A stretch of DNA of 64,000 nucleotides from DUPU01 sp050952465. GTDB lineage: Bacteria > Bacillota > Dehalobacteriia > Dehalobacteriales > Dehalobacteriaceae. The translations under genes were made by a program, and so were the position numbers. This document shows, in pieces, positions 44,988-54,394 of this stretch. The stretch spans positions 186,001 to 250,000 of the forward strand of contig JBMNKZ010000007.1 of assembly GCA_050952465.1 (NCBI GenBank), read 5' to 3'. Numbering within the stretch: the stretch's first letter is position 1; each line of letters starts with the position of its first letter. The notes beneath the pieces are model-generated. The model worked only from the letters and a program-made list of their open reading frames with translations, searched no databases and was not told the origin of the DNA.

Positions 44988-46028
44988 CTAGGTACTGTTA
45001 GACGAAATCTGACAAAAGTTATAACAGGGCCAAGGGCCAGAGATTTCAAAGATAAAACCCCTGGGTTTTTCTGTTTCTTCAAGTAAACTTACTGTGTGAA
45101 AAAAGTCTTCTTTTTGGGTGTCTTCCAGCAAATATGCCCCGTTTAAAATCATCCGTTCCTTTCTTCCAGTAACTTCTTTCGGTAAAGGTTTATTTAAGAC
45201 AGCCTCGGAGGAAAAGCGGCACAGTCTCCTATGTACTTCCTCTGCCAGATCGAAAGCTTTTCTTTCGATTCGGTTGGCCAGTCTTTTTTTTAATAAATAT
45301 TCTTTTCCCGATAAATTCAAGGGCATTTCCTCCATTAATTTGTTAATGCCTTCGTCTTTTTTCTGGAGAAAATCTTTAAACTTATCCTCATCCAGTAGAA
45401 TCTTCAAGCTCCACTCGCTCTTGTTTCGAATTTTTTTAAGAAGAGCGGTTAAGTCGTGATAATTATCTGCCAAAAATAACTTTAATTGTTCCTCAGACGA
45501 GTATAAGGTAGAAAACCCCATGGGAATAACGGGGCAATTTTTTGCGATATGGGAGATAACCTCCTGATGGCGTTCTGCTTTTTCCTCCAGCCAATCCCGG
45601 TTTTCCACCAATTCTTGGATTTTGGTCTCGTTAAATTCAACCTGAGGCACAGTACAAACAAAGGCGACCAGTTCCTTATGCCGAACCGGATAGACCTGCG
45701 CTTCATTAACCATACCTTTCAAATTACTTTCGAAAATAACCCTCTCCCCATCTACTCCCGTAATCCCAAAAAGGTATAACAGAATCGAGCTCTTTTTTTC
45801 TGGAACTAACTCATTTAATTCCGTAAATTCACTTAACTGATTTAACTCATCTAACTTATCTTTTCTAAAAACAGTATTGATTTGTTTTATTGCTTCCTCC
45901 ATCATCAGATCTTCAAACTTCCGGGTTAACCTCTCTTTCACATGTTGTAGGGCCGTTAACTTGGCTTCCCGAATCACCTGATTTAATTCTTCCTCAAAAA
46001 AACCTCTAATTAATTCCTTGTTCTCCAT
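44988..46028 (-). CDS. Orphan GvpF/GvpL-family protein
   Basis: A 346-residue protein. Residues from about 80 match the gas-vesicle GvpF/GvpL family: ILLYLFGITGVDGE, VYPVRHKELVAFVCTVP and HQEVISHIAKNCPVIPMGFSTLY. The first 80 residues are a charged helical extension (KELIRGFFEEELNQVIREAKL...), probably coiled-coil. GvpF/L proteins normally assist gas-vesicle assembly beside gvpA. Neither gvpA nor any other gvp gene is in this window. The gene is monocistronic, with GGGGGTGG upstream. It may serve another particle or act alone; function unknown. Confidence 0.78.
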   Translation of the reverse strand: MENKELIRGFFEEELNQVIREAKLTALQHVKERLTRKFEDLMMEEAIKQINTVFRKDKLDELNQLSEFTELNELVPEKKSSILLYLFGITGVDGERVIFESNLKGMVNEAQVYPVRHKELVAFVCTVPQVEFNETKIQELVENRDWLEEKAERHQEVISHIAKNCPVIPMGFSTLYSSEEQLKLFLADNYHDLTALLKKIRNKSEWSLKILLDEDKFKDFLQKKDEGINKLMEEMPLNLSGKEYLLKKRLANRIERKAFDLAEEVHRRLCRFSSEAVLNKPLPKEVTGRKERMILNGAYLLEDTQKEDFFHTVSLLEETEKPRGFIFEISGPWPCYNFCQISSNST

Positions 46029-46123
46029 ATTTCCACCCCCGCTCTCAAAAAGAAAAAACTGGAGATATTAATATCATATGACTCCAGTTACCACTTCAAA
46101 ACTTATTTTTTTAGATGAGGGTA

Positions 46124-46690
46124 TTATTTATAAAAAATAGCGGTTCTGGTTTTTTCGATCCTCTGCCGCCTCTTATCCAAAATATGGACTTTGGTTTCCA
46201 TCCTGTCCTCATCAAAGGAAACTGTCATAAAACTGGCAAAAGGTGTATAAGCAGTACTGGACGTACTACCCGGGTTTAAGAGAATTAAGTCATGATCCTG
46301 ATACACCAGAGGACGATGGATATGACCGTACATAATCACATCCAGGGGCTCTCTAAAAAATTTGATAATACTCAAAGGTTCCCGGCGCACATTATCTCCA
46401 TGACCATGGGTAATACCCACCCGCCATCCAAAAAAATCAGTCTTAATTTTAAGCGGGATTTTTTCCTTGGTATGCTTATCATGATTTCCTTTTACAGCGA
46501 TAGTCGGTGCTAATCCCACTAGAAATCCCAGGGTTTCTCTCGTGCGGCCAATATCCCCACAGTGGACTATTAAATCACATTTCTTAATTTCCGTAAGAAC
46601 AGCCAAGGGTATCCCGTGAATTGGTGCTTTAAAATTTCTGTGGTCTCTGTGGTCTATATGGGTATCGGATATAATTCCCACATAAAGCAT
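46124..46690 (-). CDS. YfcE/MJ0936-type metallophosphoesterase
   Basis: A 188-residue calcineurin-like phosphoesterase. Metal-binding motifs in order: GIISDTHID, HCGDIG, KGNHDKHT, GITHGHGD and MYGHIHRP. The compact length and motif spacing match the YfcE/MJ0936 phosphodiesterase family, which acts on small phosphodiesters in vitro; the physiological substrate is unclear. ATG 46690 is chosen over GTG 46702 because GGGGTG is correctly spaced only for the former. It is cytoplasmic and adjacent to lgt on the same strand. Confidence 0.88.
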   Translation of the reverse strand: MLYVGIISDTHIDHRDHRNFKAPIHGIPLAVLTEIKKCDLIVHCGDIGRTRETLGFLVGLAPTIAVKGNHDKHTKEKIPLKIKTDFFGWRVGITHGHGDNVRREPLSIIKFFREPLDVIMYGHIHRPLVYQDHDLILLNPGSTSSTAYTPFASFMTVSFDEDRMETKVHILDKRRQRIEKTRTAIFYK

Positions 46691-46769
46691 TAATAAATTC
46701 ACCCCGCAACATTAGACTGTTGTTAAAATATATGCAAAGAATAACAGCCTATGTCGCGCACATGAAATC

Positions 46770-47567
46770 TTATTTAGTATTTAGTCTACCTTTTTTCTTT
46801 AAAGACTTCTTTTCTTTAATTGGCTCCGGGTTTTTCCGGTGATTGTAAATAATAAAAATTACCCCCAAAAGGATTCCAGCCACACTGACTAACTGGGCTA
46901 CTCGAAAAGGTCCTAGCATCAGGCTGTCTGTTCTCAGGGATTCTACAAAGACCCGGCCAAGAGAATACATCGCAATATACCCGGCAAATAAATCACCCCG
47001 CCGGATAAAATCCTTCCGCCTGATAAGAAGCAAGGTAATAAAGATAAATAAGTTCCACAAAGATTCATAAAGAAATGTGGGATGACGATAAGCCCCATCA
47101 ATATACATGGCCCAAGGAAGATCCGTTTCATAACCATAGGCTTCCTGGTTAAAAAAGTTGCCCCATCGGCCAATGGCCTGCCCAAGGATGAGGCTGGGGG
47201 CCACGATATCCGCCATCTGCCAAAAATTCAACTTATAATGCCGCACCACCAGGTAGCCGCCTAGAATCCCCCCGATTAAGGCACCATGAATCGCCAGTCC
47301 TCCATGCCAAACTGCCGGTATTTCCGCCGGGTGAGATAAATAATACTCCAGATTAAAAAATAAAATATAATACAGCCTCGCGCCAATAAAACCTAAGGGA
47401 GCAGCCACTACCACTAAATTAATGACATGTTCCGGATCGATTTTCTGTTTTTCCGCTTCGCGATAAGCAAGATAAGTTCCCAGGGCCAGCGCGGTGCTCA
47501 TCAAAATCCCATACCAGCGGATAGGCAAAGAACCGATGTGAAAAGCAGTCGGGTCAGGTGTCCACAT
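46770..47567 (-). CDS. lgt: Prolipoprotein diacylglyceryl transferase
   Basis: A 265-residue, seven-helix membrane enzyme that attaches diacylglycerol to the lipobox cysteine of preprolipoproteins. Visible marks: WHGGLAIHGALIGG, the signature IGRWGNFFNQEAYG, YRHPTFLYESLWN and YSLGRVFVESLRTDSL. Length is usual for the family. It is an essential partner for the lipoproteins in this window (gerC, 3328, 6800). The ribosome site GGAAGG lies eight bases upstream. It has a basic tail rich in Lys. Confidence 0.95.
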   Translation of the reverse strand: MWTPDPTAFHIGSLPIRWYGILMSTALALGTYLAYREAEKQKIDPEHVINLVVVAAPLGFIGARLYYILFFNLEYYLSHPAEIPAVWHGGLAIHGALIGGILGGYLVVRHYKLNFWQMADIVAPSLILGQAIGRWGNFFNQEAYGYETDLPWAMYIDGAYRHPTFLYESLWNLFIFITLLLIRRKDFIRRGDLFAGYIAMYSLGRVFVESLRTDSLMLGPFRVAQLVSVAGILLGVIFIIYNHRKNPEPIKEKKSLKKKGRLNTK

Positions 47568-47628
47568 ACTTTTTCCTTCCTTTTTATAATTTTATGTTTA
47601 TATGTTTGAACTTTAAGATATGTTGTTT

Positions 47629-48663
47629 TTAGATAATGTGTTTAGAATGATCGTTAAGAGTAATTTCTCCGCACAAATCCCGCTGCATTTCTTTTTTCAC
47701 TTGATCTGCCGATAACCCCTTGGCAAATAAATAATAAAGCTTAGTCAAGGCTGCTTCCGTCGTCATGTCAAAACCGCTGATTACCCCCACCCGGGCAAAA
47801 GCTGAGCCTGTCGCATACCCTCCTAAATTGACTTTACCTTGGAGACATTGGGTACAATTTACGATCACTACTCCCCTTTGGACAGCTTGCCCCAAAGTAT
47901 CCAGTAGTTCAAGGTCGTTGCTGGGCCCATTGCCTACCCCATAGGTCTCTAAAACCAGCCCCTTAATGGGAGGCTGCAGGATATTTCTCACTACCTCTGC
48001 CGAAATGCCAGGGAACAGGCGAAGTGCCCCAATGGGATAATGCCCAAGATTGGTTACATGTTCCAAAGGCTTTTTCTTAGGTAACACGAGATTCCAGTTA
48101 ATTCTGATTTCTGTACCAATGGTAGCTAAGGGAGGAAAGTTAGGTGAATCAAAGGCGTCAAAGTGATCCGCACTAACTTTTACAGAACGACATCCCCGAA
48201 GCAGTTTGCTGCCAAAACACAGGCATACTTCCGGAATGGCATAGTTACCTGCGATGATCAAAGCCGTAATCAAATTATCCCGGGCATCGTTTCGCACCTC
48301 ACATAAGGGGATCTGAGAGCCGGTGACAATCACCGGCTTTTCAATACCACCAAGCATAAATGCCAAAGCCGAGGCAGTATAGCTCATGGTATCCGTGCCA
48401 TGGAGGACAACGAATCCGTCGTAATAGTCATACCTAGCCCTAATATCCCGGGCAATTGCTGTCCAATTCTCCGGGGTCATGTTGGCTGAATCCAGCAGAG
48501 GATCATATTCTTGAATGACGTAATCGGGTATTTCATCACATTTTATTTTTTGAATTAACTGCATCTGCTTTTTCAAATAACCCGGCAGAGGGGCATAACC
48601 TTCCGACATTCGGCCCATCCCTATTGTGCCGCCCGTATAAGCAATATAAACCCGTTTTTTCAT
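47629..48663 (-). CDS. ansA: Type I L-asparaginase
   Basis: A 344-residue enzyme hydrolysing asparagine to aspartate and ammonia. The nucleophile Thr lies in YTGGTIGM and the second Thr-Asp pair in VLHGTDTMSYTASALAFML. GSQIPLCEVRNDARDNL and VLETYGVGNGP are further family marks. No signal peptide is present, so it is the cytoplasmic type I form. A strong GGAGGATC site precedes the ATG. It is monocistronic and divergent from the small gene at 48887. A TATAAT -10 box is visible on the minus strand near 48755. Confidence 0.93.
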   Translation of the reverse strand: MKKRVYIAYTGGTIGMGRMSEGYAPLPGYLKKQMQLIQKIKCDEIPDYVIQEYDPLLDSANMTPENWTAIARDIRARYDYYDGFVVLHGTDTMSYTASALAFMLGGIEKPVIVTGSQIPLCEVRNDARDNLITALIIAGNYAIPEVCLCFGSKLLRGCRSVKVSADHFDAFDSPNFPPLATIGTEIRINWNLVLPKKKPLEHVTNLGHYPIGALRLFPGISAEVVRNILQPPIKGLVLETYGVGNGPSNDLELLDTLGQAVQRGVVIVNCTQCLQGKVNLGGYATGSAFARVGVISGFDMTTEAALTKLYYLFAKGLSADQVKKEMQRDLCGEITLNDHSKHII

Positions 48664-48886
48664 ATGAACTGATCCTCCAACAATACGATCTATTTAAATC
48701 AAAAACTATTCTTTTCTTGATTGGCGGATACTACCTATTCCTATTATAGCACGCTTCCCTTGGAAACTGAAAAACATCCCATTATCGACTGGAAATCTTT
48801 TTATAAGCAATTCCTTTAAAGAGAAGATTTTCCTTCTCGTCTCACATATATTAGGATAAATGGACAAAATCTAAGGAGGAAATTCC

Positions 48887-49180
48887 ATGAAAACCCGTTC
48901 TCTGAGAATCCAAGTTTATACCGATTCCATTCAAAAAGCTAATCTTCAAATACCGGTAGGTCTTTTAAAAACTGCCGCCAAATTCCCCTCACTGGCACTA
49001 AATATGATTCCTCGGGAAATAATAGATGATTTAGCGAAAAACGGTATCAATCTCCATGAAATCAATATGGGAGAACTACTGCGCCTAGTGGAACAGGGCC
49101 GGTTAAAGGAAAAAATAATAGATATTGAAGTTTTAGACCCAGTGGAAGGCCGCATCTATGTAAAGGCATATATTGATTAG
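48887..49180 (+). CDS. Small conserved protein with a SHOCT-like/YvlB-type domain
   Basis: A 97-residue cytoplasmic protein. The pattern LRIQVY...KANLQIPVGLLKTAAKF, a central NGINLHEINMGELLRLVEQGRLKEKIIDIE helix pair, and the ending VEGRIYVKAYID resemble the C-terminal SHOCT-like domain of YvlB/LiaX proteins. Those are linked to envelope stress, but here the domain stands alone. AAGGAGGA precedes the ATG. Monocistronic. The family assignment is by recalled pattern and the role is unknown. Confidence 0.72.
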   Translation: MKTRSLRIQVYTDSIQKANLQIPVGLLKTAAKFPSLALNMIPREIIDDLAKNGINLHEINMGELLRLVEQGRLKEKIIDIEVLDPVEGRIYVKAYID

Positions 49181-49207
49181 TGCCGGAGGGACATTTCCCT
49201 TAGCACA

Positions 49208-49718
49208 CTAGCTAGCCCGAGCGGATAAATAAAAATAAATACCTATCGTACCGAAAACTACAGCAAGAAATACCGGTGTAAATACTGAACCTAAACTATC
49301 AATCCTGCCCATAGCAATGCTAACGGACTTCCACACCAAATAGAGAAACATCCAGATAACTTCTACCTTCAAACATCCCATTAACGCCTTGGCCAGTCTA
49401 TATTGGTTATAGGCATTTTTTTCTGTGATTTTCCACAGATAGTTATATGTATGGGGGAAAAATCCTACCACAGTCATAATTATATATAAGACCATACCTG
49501 AAATCGGTAAAATAAATAATGTAGTTTTACTACCCCAACCATCTGCTTCCCCGGAAAAGTCAAAGTGGGTGGGAATAGTTTCCGGAAGTTTCGACCCGAA
49601 CACTTACCATAAGAATTAATCCCAACAGCGATGCCCCATCAAAAAACCAGTCCAAATAGGTTCGAGGTAAATCCAGCATCGGACGGTCGCTATTCTTTCC
49701 CTGAGTTCTATACAACAT
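49208..49718 (-). pseudogene. DUF1648 membrane protein gene with a +1 frameshift
   Basis: The main frame (49208-49603) encodes the DUF1648 opening KLPETIPTHFDFSGEADGWGSK and three to four membrane helices. Its natural N-terminus lies in another frame: ATG at 49718, with GGTAGG upstream, reads MLYRTQGKNSDRPMLDLPRT and LDWFFDGASLLGLILMV, then is one base out of phase with the rest at about 49604. Together they would make a protein of about 170 residues. Either the gene is broken or one base is wrong in the sequence. DUF1648 proteins are often accessory parts of membrane sensors; function unknown. Confidence 0.7.
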
Positions 49719-49877
49719 TATTACCTACCTTTAGTATGATTAGTATGATATGTATCAAAGGTATGGCAGGGGAACATTTCGAAACCACCCAAAAAACCCC
49801 TTGCCACACCTTATATTATACTCTTTATTTCCTTTAGTAACAGTAATTAATTTATTTGATGCTTTTGAAAAAGTGTA

Positions 49878-49909
49878 AAAAAAGGAGGCGGGAGATATGC
49901 TCGCCGCCT
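49878..49909 (-). terminator. Terminator of the di-haem peroxidase gene
   Basis: On the minus strand, AGGCGGCGAG pairs with CTCCCGCCT (one bulge) around a short loop and is followed by seven T. Confidence 0.75.
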
Positions 49910-49962
49910 TAAAATCTAAAGGCACCCACTACCTATAGAGGTGGGGGACATCTAATGCCTCG

Positions 49963-51339
49963 TTATAAAGATTTTAAGAACTCTACTAAATCATTTTTTT
50001 CTTGGTCGGTGAGGTTTAACCTAAATAAGGTATTATAATGATTAATTACCTCAAGTAGTGTAGCAAAACGGCCGTCATGGTAGAATCCCCCTTTTTGGTG
50101 CGTCCATAAGCCGGCTAAAGGTGCTGTTCGATAACCATTAGTTGGGGATCGATCTGCCTGAAAAGAATCAATGCCCATTTCTTCAGGCGTATGTATGGCA
50201 TAGCCGGGTTCACTGTAAAGGGGCGGCACATGACAGTTACTGCATGTGGCTTTTCCGTTAAACAACTGCTCCCCGCGGGCAGCAGCTTCTTGATCAAAGC
50301 TTCCCTCAGGGGGTTTAGGAGCAGTCAGTGCTAACTGATAGACTTGTAGATCCCCCAGCTTAGGAGTAACTAAATCAGGTTTGTTTCTAATGTTCCAATC
50401 TCCTGTTTTTACAGCAATGGGGTATTTTTCCGGATCATTTAACCTTGGGTCAAAAAAAGTGCCCAGCCCTCTCATTTGAGTATTGGCCACATAGGCATTC
50501 CAATGGGTCACCGAGCCCCATCCTGTCCAGGTATGAAGATTTATCCCCGAAAGACCGAAAGCAGGGGGCAGCAATGTAGCGGCAGGCTTTCCATCAGGTC
50601 GGAAAGCTTTTCCGTCTACTAATAATTCTGCGTCATATTTTCCCGGCCCCCAACTGGCCAATACTTCCTGCACAGTTGGCACATCAACACCTAAACGATC
50701 AGCAATCACCTCTAAATTTGGGGCAAGCCCAATTATCGCTCCCACATTCAGATCCCGGTTCGCCCATCCGTCCAGCCTGCGGCCAATTCCGGGAGCAAAG
50801 GAATCATCTACTGTAGAATGACATAATGCGCATTGGATCCCAATAGATGTAAGGTCTCCCTGCTGATCAAAGAACCCCTTAACTCCAAGCACCGCGTCAT
50901 ACTTTAACAAGGCAATTGTACTGGCCGGGTCGTCCAGATCAACTTCTCCTCTTCTTAGTGCTCGCACCAAATCCCCAGGCAGTGCTTCTGAATCAACCTT
51001 TAAACCCACAGATAGTGCAGTATTGGGACTTACTCCTGGCCCTACCCCACCCAAGTTTTCTCCTTTAATGGCTTGGTGTAGCTGAAGAGTGTCTCCCCAG
51101 AAAGCTTCATCCCCAAAGGTATCGTAACGGAAAGTATTTTGACCTTCTTCCAACCTGGTCAAAATACTTTTTTCTAATTCCGGTGACACCGGCGATGATT
51201 TCTGGGAAGTAATATGGTTAATCCATTTTTCCCATGTGGCCAAAGTTGGGCTTGTTTTGGGTGTCATCATCCACGCAACTGCACCAAGTACCAAGACCAT
51301 GGCAGCAATAACCGCAACAACTTTAAACCTATCTTTCAT
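49963..51339 (-). CDS. Di-haem cytochrome c peroxidase-like protein
   Basis: A 458-residue protein with an uncleaved or signal-type N-terminal membrane segment (FKVVAVIAAMVLVLGAVAWMM) and two c-type haem sites, CALCH (about residue 171) and CSNCH (about residue 378). The second-domain pattern GEQLFNGKATCSNCHVPPLYSEPGY and the closing APLAGLWTHQKGGFYHDGRFATLLEVINHY are typical of the CCP/MauG superfamily. It should lie outside the membrane. CCPs reduce hydrogen peroxide; other members oxidise different substrates. No cytochrome-maturation genes are in this window. A good GGAGGG site precedes the ATG. Monocistronic. Confidence 0.86.
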   Translation of the reverse strand: MKDRFKVVAVIAAMVLVLGAVAWMMTPKTSPTLATWEKWINHITSQKSSPVSPELEKSILTRLEEGQNTFRYDTFGDEAFWGDTLQLHQAIKGENLGGVGPGVSPNTALSVGLKVDSEALPGDLVRALRRGEVDLDDPASTIALLKYDAVLGVKGFFDQQGDLTSIGIQCALCHSTVDDSFAPGIGRRLDGWANRDLNVGAIIGLAPNLEVIADRLGVDVPTVQEVLASWGPGKYDAELLVDGKAFRPDGKPAATLLPPAFGLSGINLHTWTGWGSVTHWNAYVANTQMRGLGTFFDPRLNDPEKYPIAVKTGDWNIRNKPDLVTPKLGDLQVYQLALTAPKPPEGSFDQEAAARGEQLFNGKATCSNCHVPPLYSEPGYAIHTPEEMGIDSFQADRSPTNGYRTAPLAGLWTHQKGGFYHDGRFATLLEVINHYNTLFRLNLTDQEKNDLVEFLKSL

Positions 51340-51448
51340 CTAATCCCTCCTAAAAATAATTTTATAAACCAAAATTATTCTTTCCAAATCTAGGAGGAAT
51401 ATGTTAAGTATTAATTAGTATTATTTAAGTATTACTCTTTAAGCATAA

Positions 51449-51489
51449 GAGCCGGTACTTCTTGACTTTAAACCAAAAAGTACCGGCTC
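51449..51489. terminator. Hairpin terminator between trpB and the peroxidase gene
   Basis: Twelve-base stem (GAGCCGGTACTT with AAGTACCGGCTC) and an 18-base loop, fourteen bases after the trpB stop. The T-run is weak. Confidence 0.6.
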
Positions 51490-51502
51490 AATTATGCATC
51501 TT

Positions 51503-52708
51503 TTATGCTTCTTTTAATATTTCAAAAACTTCTCTCGCGTCCTTGTCGCCTCGACCGGAAAGATTAATAATAATTATCTCTTCAGGTGATAAGCTTTTAG
51601 CCAATTTAATCCCCTGGGCAACAGCATGAGAACTTTCTAAAGCCGGAATAATTCCTTCAGTCCGGGATAGCTCACGAAAAGCTTCAATGGCTTCTTTGTC
51701 GGTAATGGCAACATATTCCGCCCGTCCCGAGTCTTTATAAAAACAATGTTCCGGCCCTACTCCCGGATAATCCAAGCCTGCCGCTACAGAGTAAACCGGT
51801 AAAATTTCCCCCGCTTCATCCTGAAGTACATAAGACTTAAAACCATGAATCACGCCTGGTGTGCCTAATGACAAACTCGCAGCATGCATCCCTGTTTCAA
51901 TGCCTTTCCCTGCCGGTTCCACTCCAATAAACCTGACATCCCGATCAAGATAAAAATCGGCAAAAATTCCAATGGCATTGCTGCCGCCTCCGATGCAGGC
52001 AACCAAATAATCCGGCAGCCTCCCTTCAGCTTCCCTGATTTGTTTTTTCGCTTCCCGTCCGATCACCGACTGAAACTTCTTGACCATGGCGGGGTAGGGA
52101 TCAGGGCCGACTGCGGAACCCAACATATAATAAGTATCCTGATAATTCTTAATTAGGTCTTCTAAGGCTGCATCTACAGCTTCCTTTAGTGTCTTCATGC
52201 CAAATTCTACGGAAACAACTTTAGCGCCCAGGAGCTCCATGCGGAAAACATTCAATGCCTGCCGCCGGATATCCTCCGCGCCCATATAGATAATACATTC
52301 CATATTAAACAAGGCACAAGCGGTAGCCGTGGCTACGCCGTGCTGCCCTGCTCCGGTTTCCGCAATAACCCTTTTTTTACCTAGTTTTTGGGCCAAGAGC
52401 ACCTGTCCTAAGGTATTATTGATTTTGTGGGAACCGGTGTGATTAAGATCTTCCCTTTTTAAATAAATTTTGGCCCCGCCGCATTTGGCGGTAAGCCGTT
52501 CCGCAAAATACAGTGGACTAGGCCGCCCCACATAGTCTTTCAAATAATGCTCAAACTCTGCCAAAAACTCAGGATCGTCTTGGTACTTTTCAAAAGCTTC
52601 CTTTACCTCTTCCAAAACCTTGCTTAATTCTTCCGGAACAAAACGTCCTCCATACTCCCCAAAAAACCCCTCTGCATTCGGCAACAAACACTCGTCTCTT
52701 CTTAACAT
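51503..52708 (-). CDS. trpB: Tryptophan synthase beta subunit (orphan)
   Basis: A 401-residue PLP enzyme joining indole and serine to tryptophan. Marks: FFGEYGGRFVPEEL, the PLP lysine in NHTGSHKINNTLGQ, AETGAGQHGVATATACA, GGGSNAIGIF and SGRGDKD. The sequence is of the usual TrpB1 type. No trpA or other trp gene is adjacent; the gene is monocistronic and divergent from serC. The start at 52708 has GAGAGGAG; a TTG at 52726 overlaps that site. It may supplement a full trp operon elsewhere or use free indole. Confidence 0.92.
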   Translation of the reverse strand: MLRRDECLLPNAEGFFGEYGGRFVPEELSKVLEEVKEAFEKYQDDPEFLAEFEHYLKDYVGRPSPLYFAERLTAKCGGAKIYLKREDLNHTGSHKINNTLGQVLLAQKLGKKRVIAETGAGQHGVATATACALFNMECIIYMGAEDIRRQALNVFRMELLGAKVVSVEFGMKTLKEAVDAALEDLIKNYQDTYYMLGSAVGPDPYPAMVKKFQSVIGREAKKQIREAEGRLPDYLVACIGGGSNAIGIFADFYLDRDVRFIGVEPAGKGIETGMHAASLSLGTPGVIHGFKSYVLQDEAGEILPVYSVAAGLDYPGVGPEHCFYKDSGRAEYVAITDKEAIEAFRELSRTEGIIPALESSHAVAQGIKLAKSLSPEEIIIINLSGRGDKDAREVFEILKEA

Positions 52709-52964
52709 TTTCTCGTCTCCTCTCAACTAATCTAATCTAAGCTTAACTAGTAAATTGTTAACATTTTACGAGTCTTATGGAAATTTGTCAATAGGAAAAT
52801 TCTAAAATTTTATTTAAAAAATCCTTTTCAATTGACCTGGTAATGCTAAAAGGACTACATCTAATCAGCTTAACTATTGACTTCAAGCCAAATAGTTTCT
52901 ATTATTAAGACAAAATATCTTATACTGTTAATGGTTAAAATGACAAGAAAAAAGGAGAATACCA

Positions 52965-54041
52965 ATGGATAGAGGATATAACTTTTCTGCCGGGCCATCC
53001 ATGCTCCCGGAACCGGTGTTAAAAAAAGCTGCCCAAGAAATGCTTAATTATCAAGGGAGCGGTATGTCAGTAATGGAAATGAGCCATCGTTCCAAAACCT
53101 ATATTTCCATTATCGAAAATGCAGAAGCCCTTTTAAGGAGACTTATGCACATCCCGGAAAACTATACGGTGTTGTTCCTGCAGGGGGGAGCATCCCAGCA
53201 ATTTGCCATGGTTCCCATGAACTTGATGACCAAAAATAAAAAAGCAGATTTCATTCATACCGGCAACTGGTCTAAGAAGGCTATGGCAGAAGCAAAACTT
53301 TTTGGCAAGGTAAATATCATTGCTTCCTCTGAAGATAAAAACTTTTCCTACATACCGGAGAATTTTACTTTATCCCCTGATGCAGATTTTGTACATATTA
53401 CTTCCAATAACACCATTGAGGGAACGGTATTTAAGCACTATCCGGATACGGGAAATATTCCTCTGGTAGCGGATATGTCTAGCCATATTCTATCTGAGGA
53501 AATTGACGTCACAAAATTTGGCCTAATCTATGCCGGAGCACAGAAAAACCTAGGTCCTTCTGGGGTAACTGTGGTGATCATCCGAAATGATCTGATTGGG
53601 CAGCATGAGGAGAACAGTCCTATTATCCTGCGCTATGAAACCCATGCGAAAAACCAGTCTATGTATAATACCCCACCCTGTTACAGCATTTATATTGCCG
53701 GTCTGGTATTTGAATGGCTGGAAGAATTAGGCGGAGTTAAAGCCATAGAGGAAATAAACCGGGAAAAAGCTAAAATCCTTTATGATTTTATTGATGAATC
53801 TAAACTATTCTCATCCCCGGTAGATCCCAATTATCGTTCCTTGATGAACGTTCCCTTCGTCACTCCTAGCGATGAGTTGAATGAAAAGTTTGTGAAGGAA
53901 GCGGCTAAAGTGGGGCTCAATACCCTGAAAGGACATCGTTCCGTAGGGGGGATGCGGGCAAGTATTTACAATGCCATGCCTATTGAAGGTGTGAAAAAGC
54001 TGGTGTCATTTATGAAGGATTTTGAAATGAATAATAAATAA
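52965..54041 (+). CDS. serC: Phosphoserine aminotransferase
   Basis: A 358-residue PLP enzyme of serine synthesis, converting 3-phosphohydroxypyruvate and glutamate to phosphoserine. Marks: YNFSAGPSMLPEPVL, FLQGGASQQFAMVPMNL, the PLP lysine in IYAGAQKNLGPSGVT, and LKGHRSVGGMRASIYNAM near the end. The length matches the family. AAAGGAG is eight bases upstream. No serA is adjacent, which is unusual but not rare. It is divergent from trpB, whose product consumes serine. Confidence 0.95.
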   Translation: MDRGYNFSAGPSMLPEPVLKKAAQEMLNYQGSGMSVMEMSHRSKTYISIIENAEALLRRLMHIPENYTVLFLQGGASQQFAMVPMNLMTKNKKADFIHTGNWSKKAMAEAKLFGKVNIIASSEDKNFSYIPENFTLSPDADFVHITSNNTIEGTVFKHYPDTGNIPLVADMSSHILSEEIDVTKFGLIYAGAQKNLGPSGVTVVIIRNDLIGQHEENSPIILRYETHAKNQSMYNTPPCYSIYIAGLVFEWLEELGGVKAIEEINREKAKILYDFIDESKLFSSPVDPNYRSLMNVPFVTPSDELNEKFVKEAAKVGLNTLKGHRSVGGMRASIYNAMPIEGVKKLVSFMKDFEMNNK

Positions 54042-54331
54042 ACTATTAAAATACGGGGCTTTCAAACTAGTAAGTTAGGTTAAAAACGCCATCCGTAGGG
54101 GTTGGCATATCATGCAACCCTAACATGCCTTGTCCAAATAAAGGGCTCTCGCAATTAATTAATGCGACAGCCCTTTTGTTATTGTTGGCATAAGCTATTG
54201 ACACTCTTTTATTATTATATAAACAATTATGCCTTAACTTAAATAAATAAGGATTAGAAAATCATTAAACATTTTAGTAAATCAAAATATATAGACGAAA
54301 AGAAACCATCCTTTAGTTCCCCATCAATAGT
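54042..54331. other. Intergenic region between serC and the peptidase gene
   Basis: It holds the serC terminator at 54141-54177 and then about 150 bases of AT-rich DNA with no gene, before the peptidase promoter. Confidence 0.5.
54141..54177 (+). terminator. Terminator of serC
   Basis: AAGGGCT with AGCCCTT and inner TCGCA with TGCGA (one mismatch between), followed by TTTTG. Confidence 0.8.
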
Positions 54332-54360
54332 TCGACAGCTTTCTGCAATTATGGTACAAT
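54332..54360 (+). promoter_or_regulatory. Promoter of the VanY-type peptidase gene
   Basis: -35 TCGACA (54332-54337), a 17-base spacer, -10 TACAAT (54355-54360), ending 34 bases before the start codon. Confidence 0.65.
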
Positions 54361-54394
54361 TATACCAATGTATACTCTTCATGGGGGAATAGAG

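Noticed and set aside
44988..46028. Gas-vesicle gene cluster
   Set aside because: Only one GvpF/L-family gene is present; no gvpA or other gvp genes are seen on either side.
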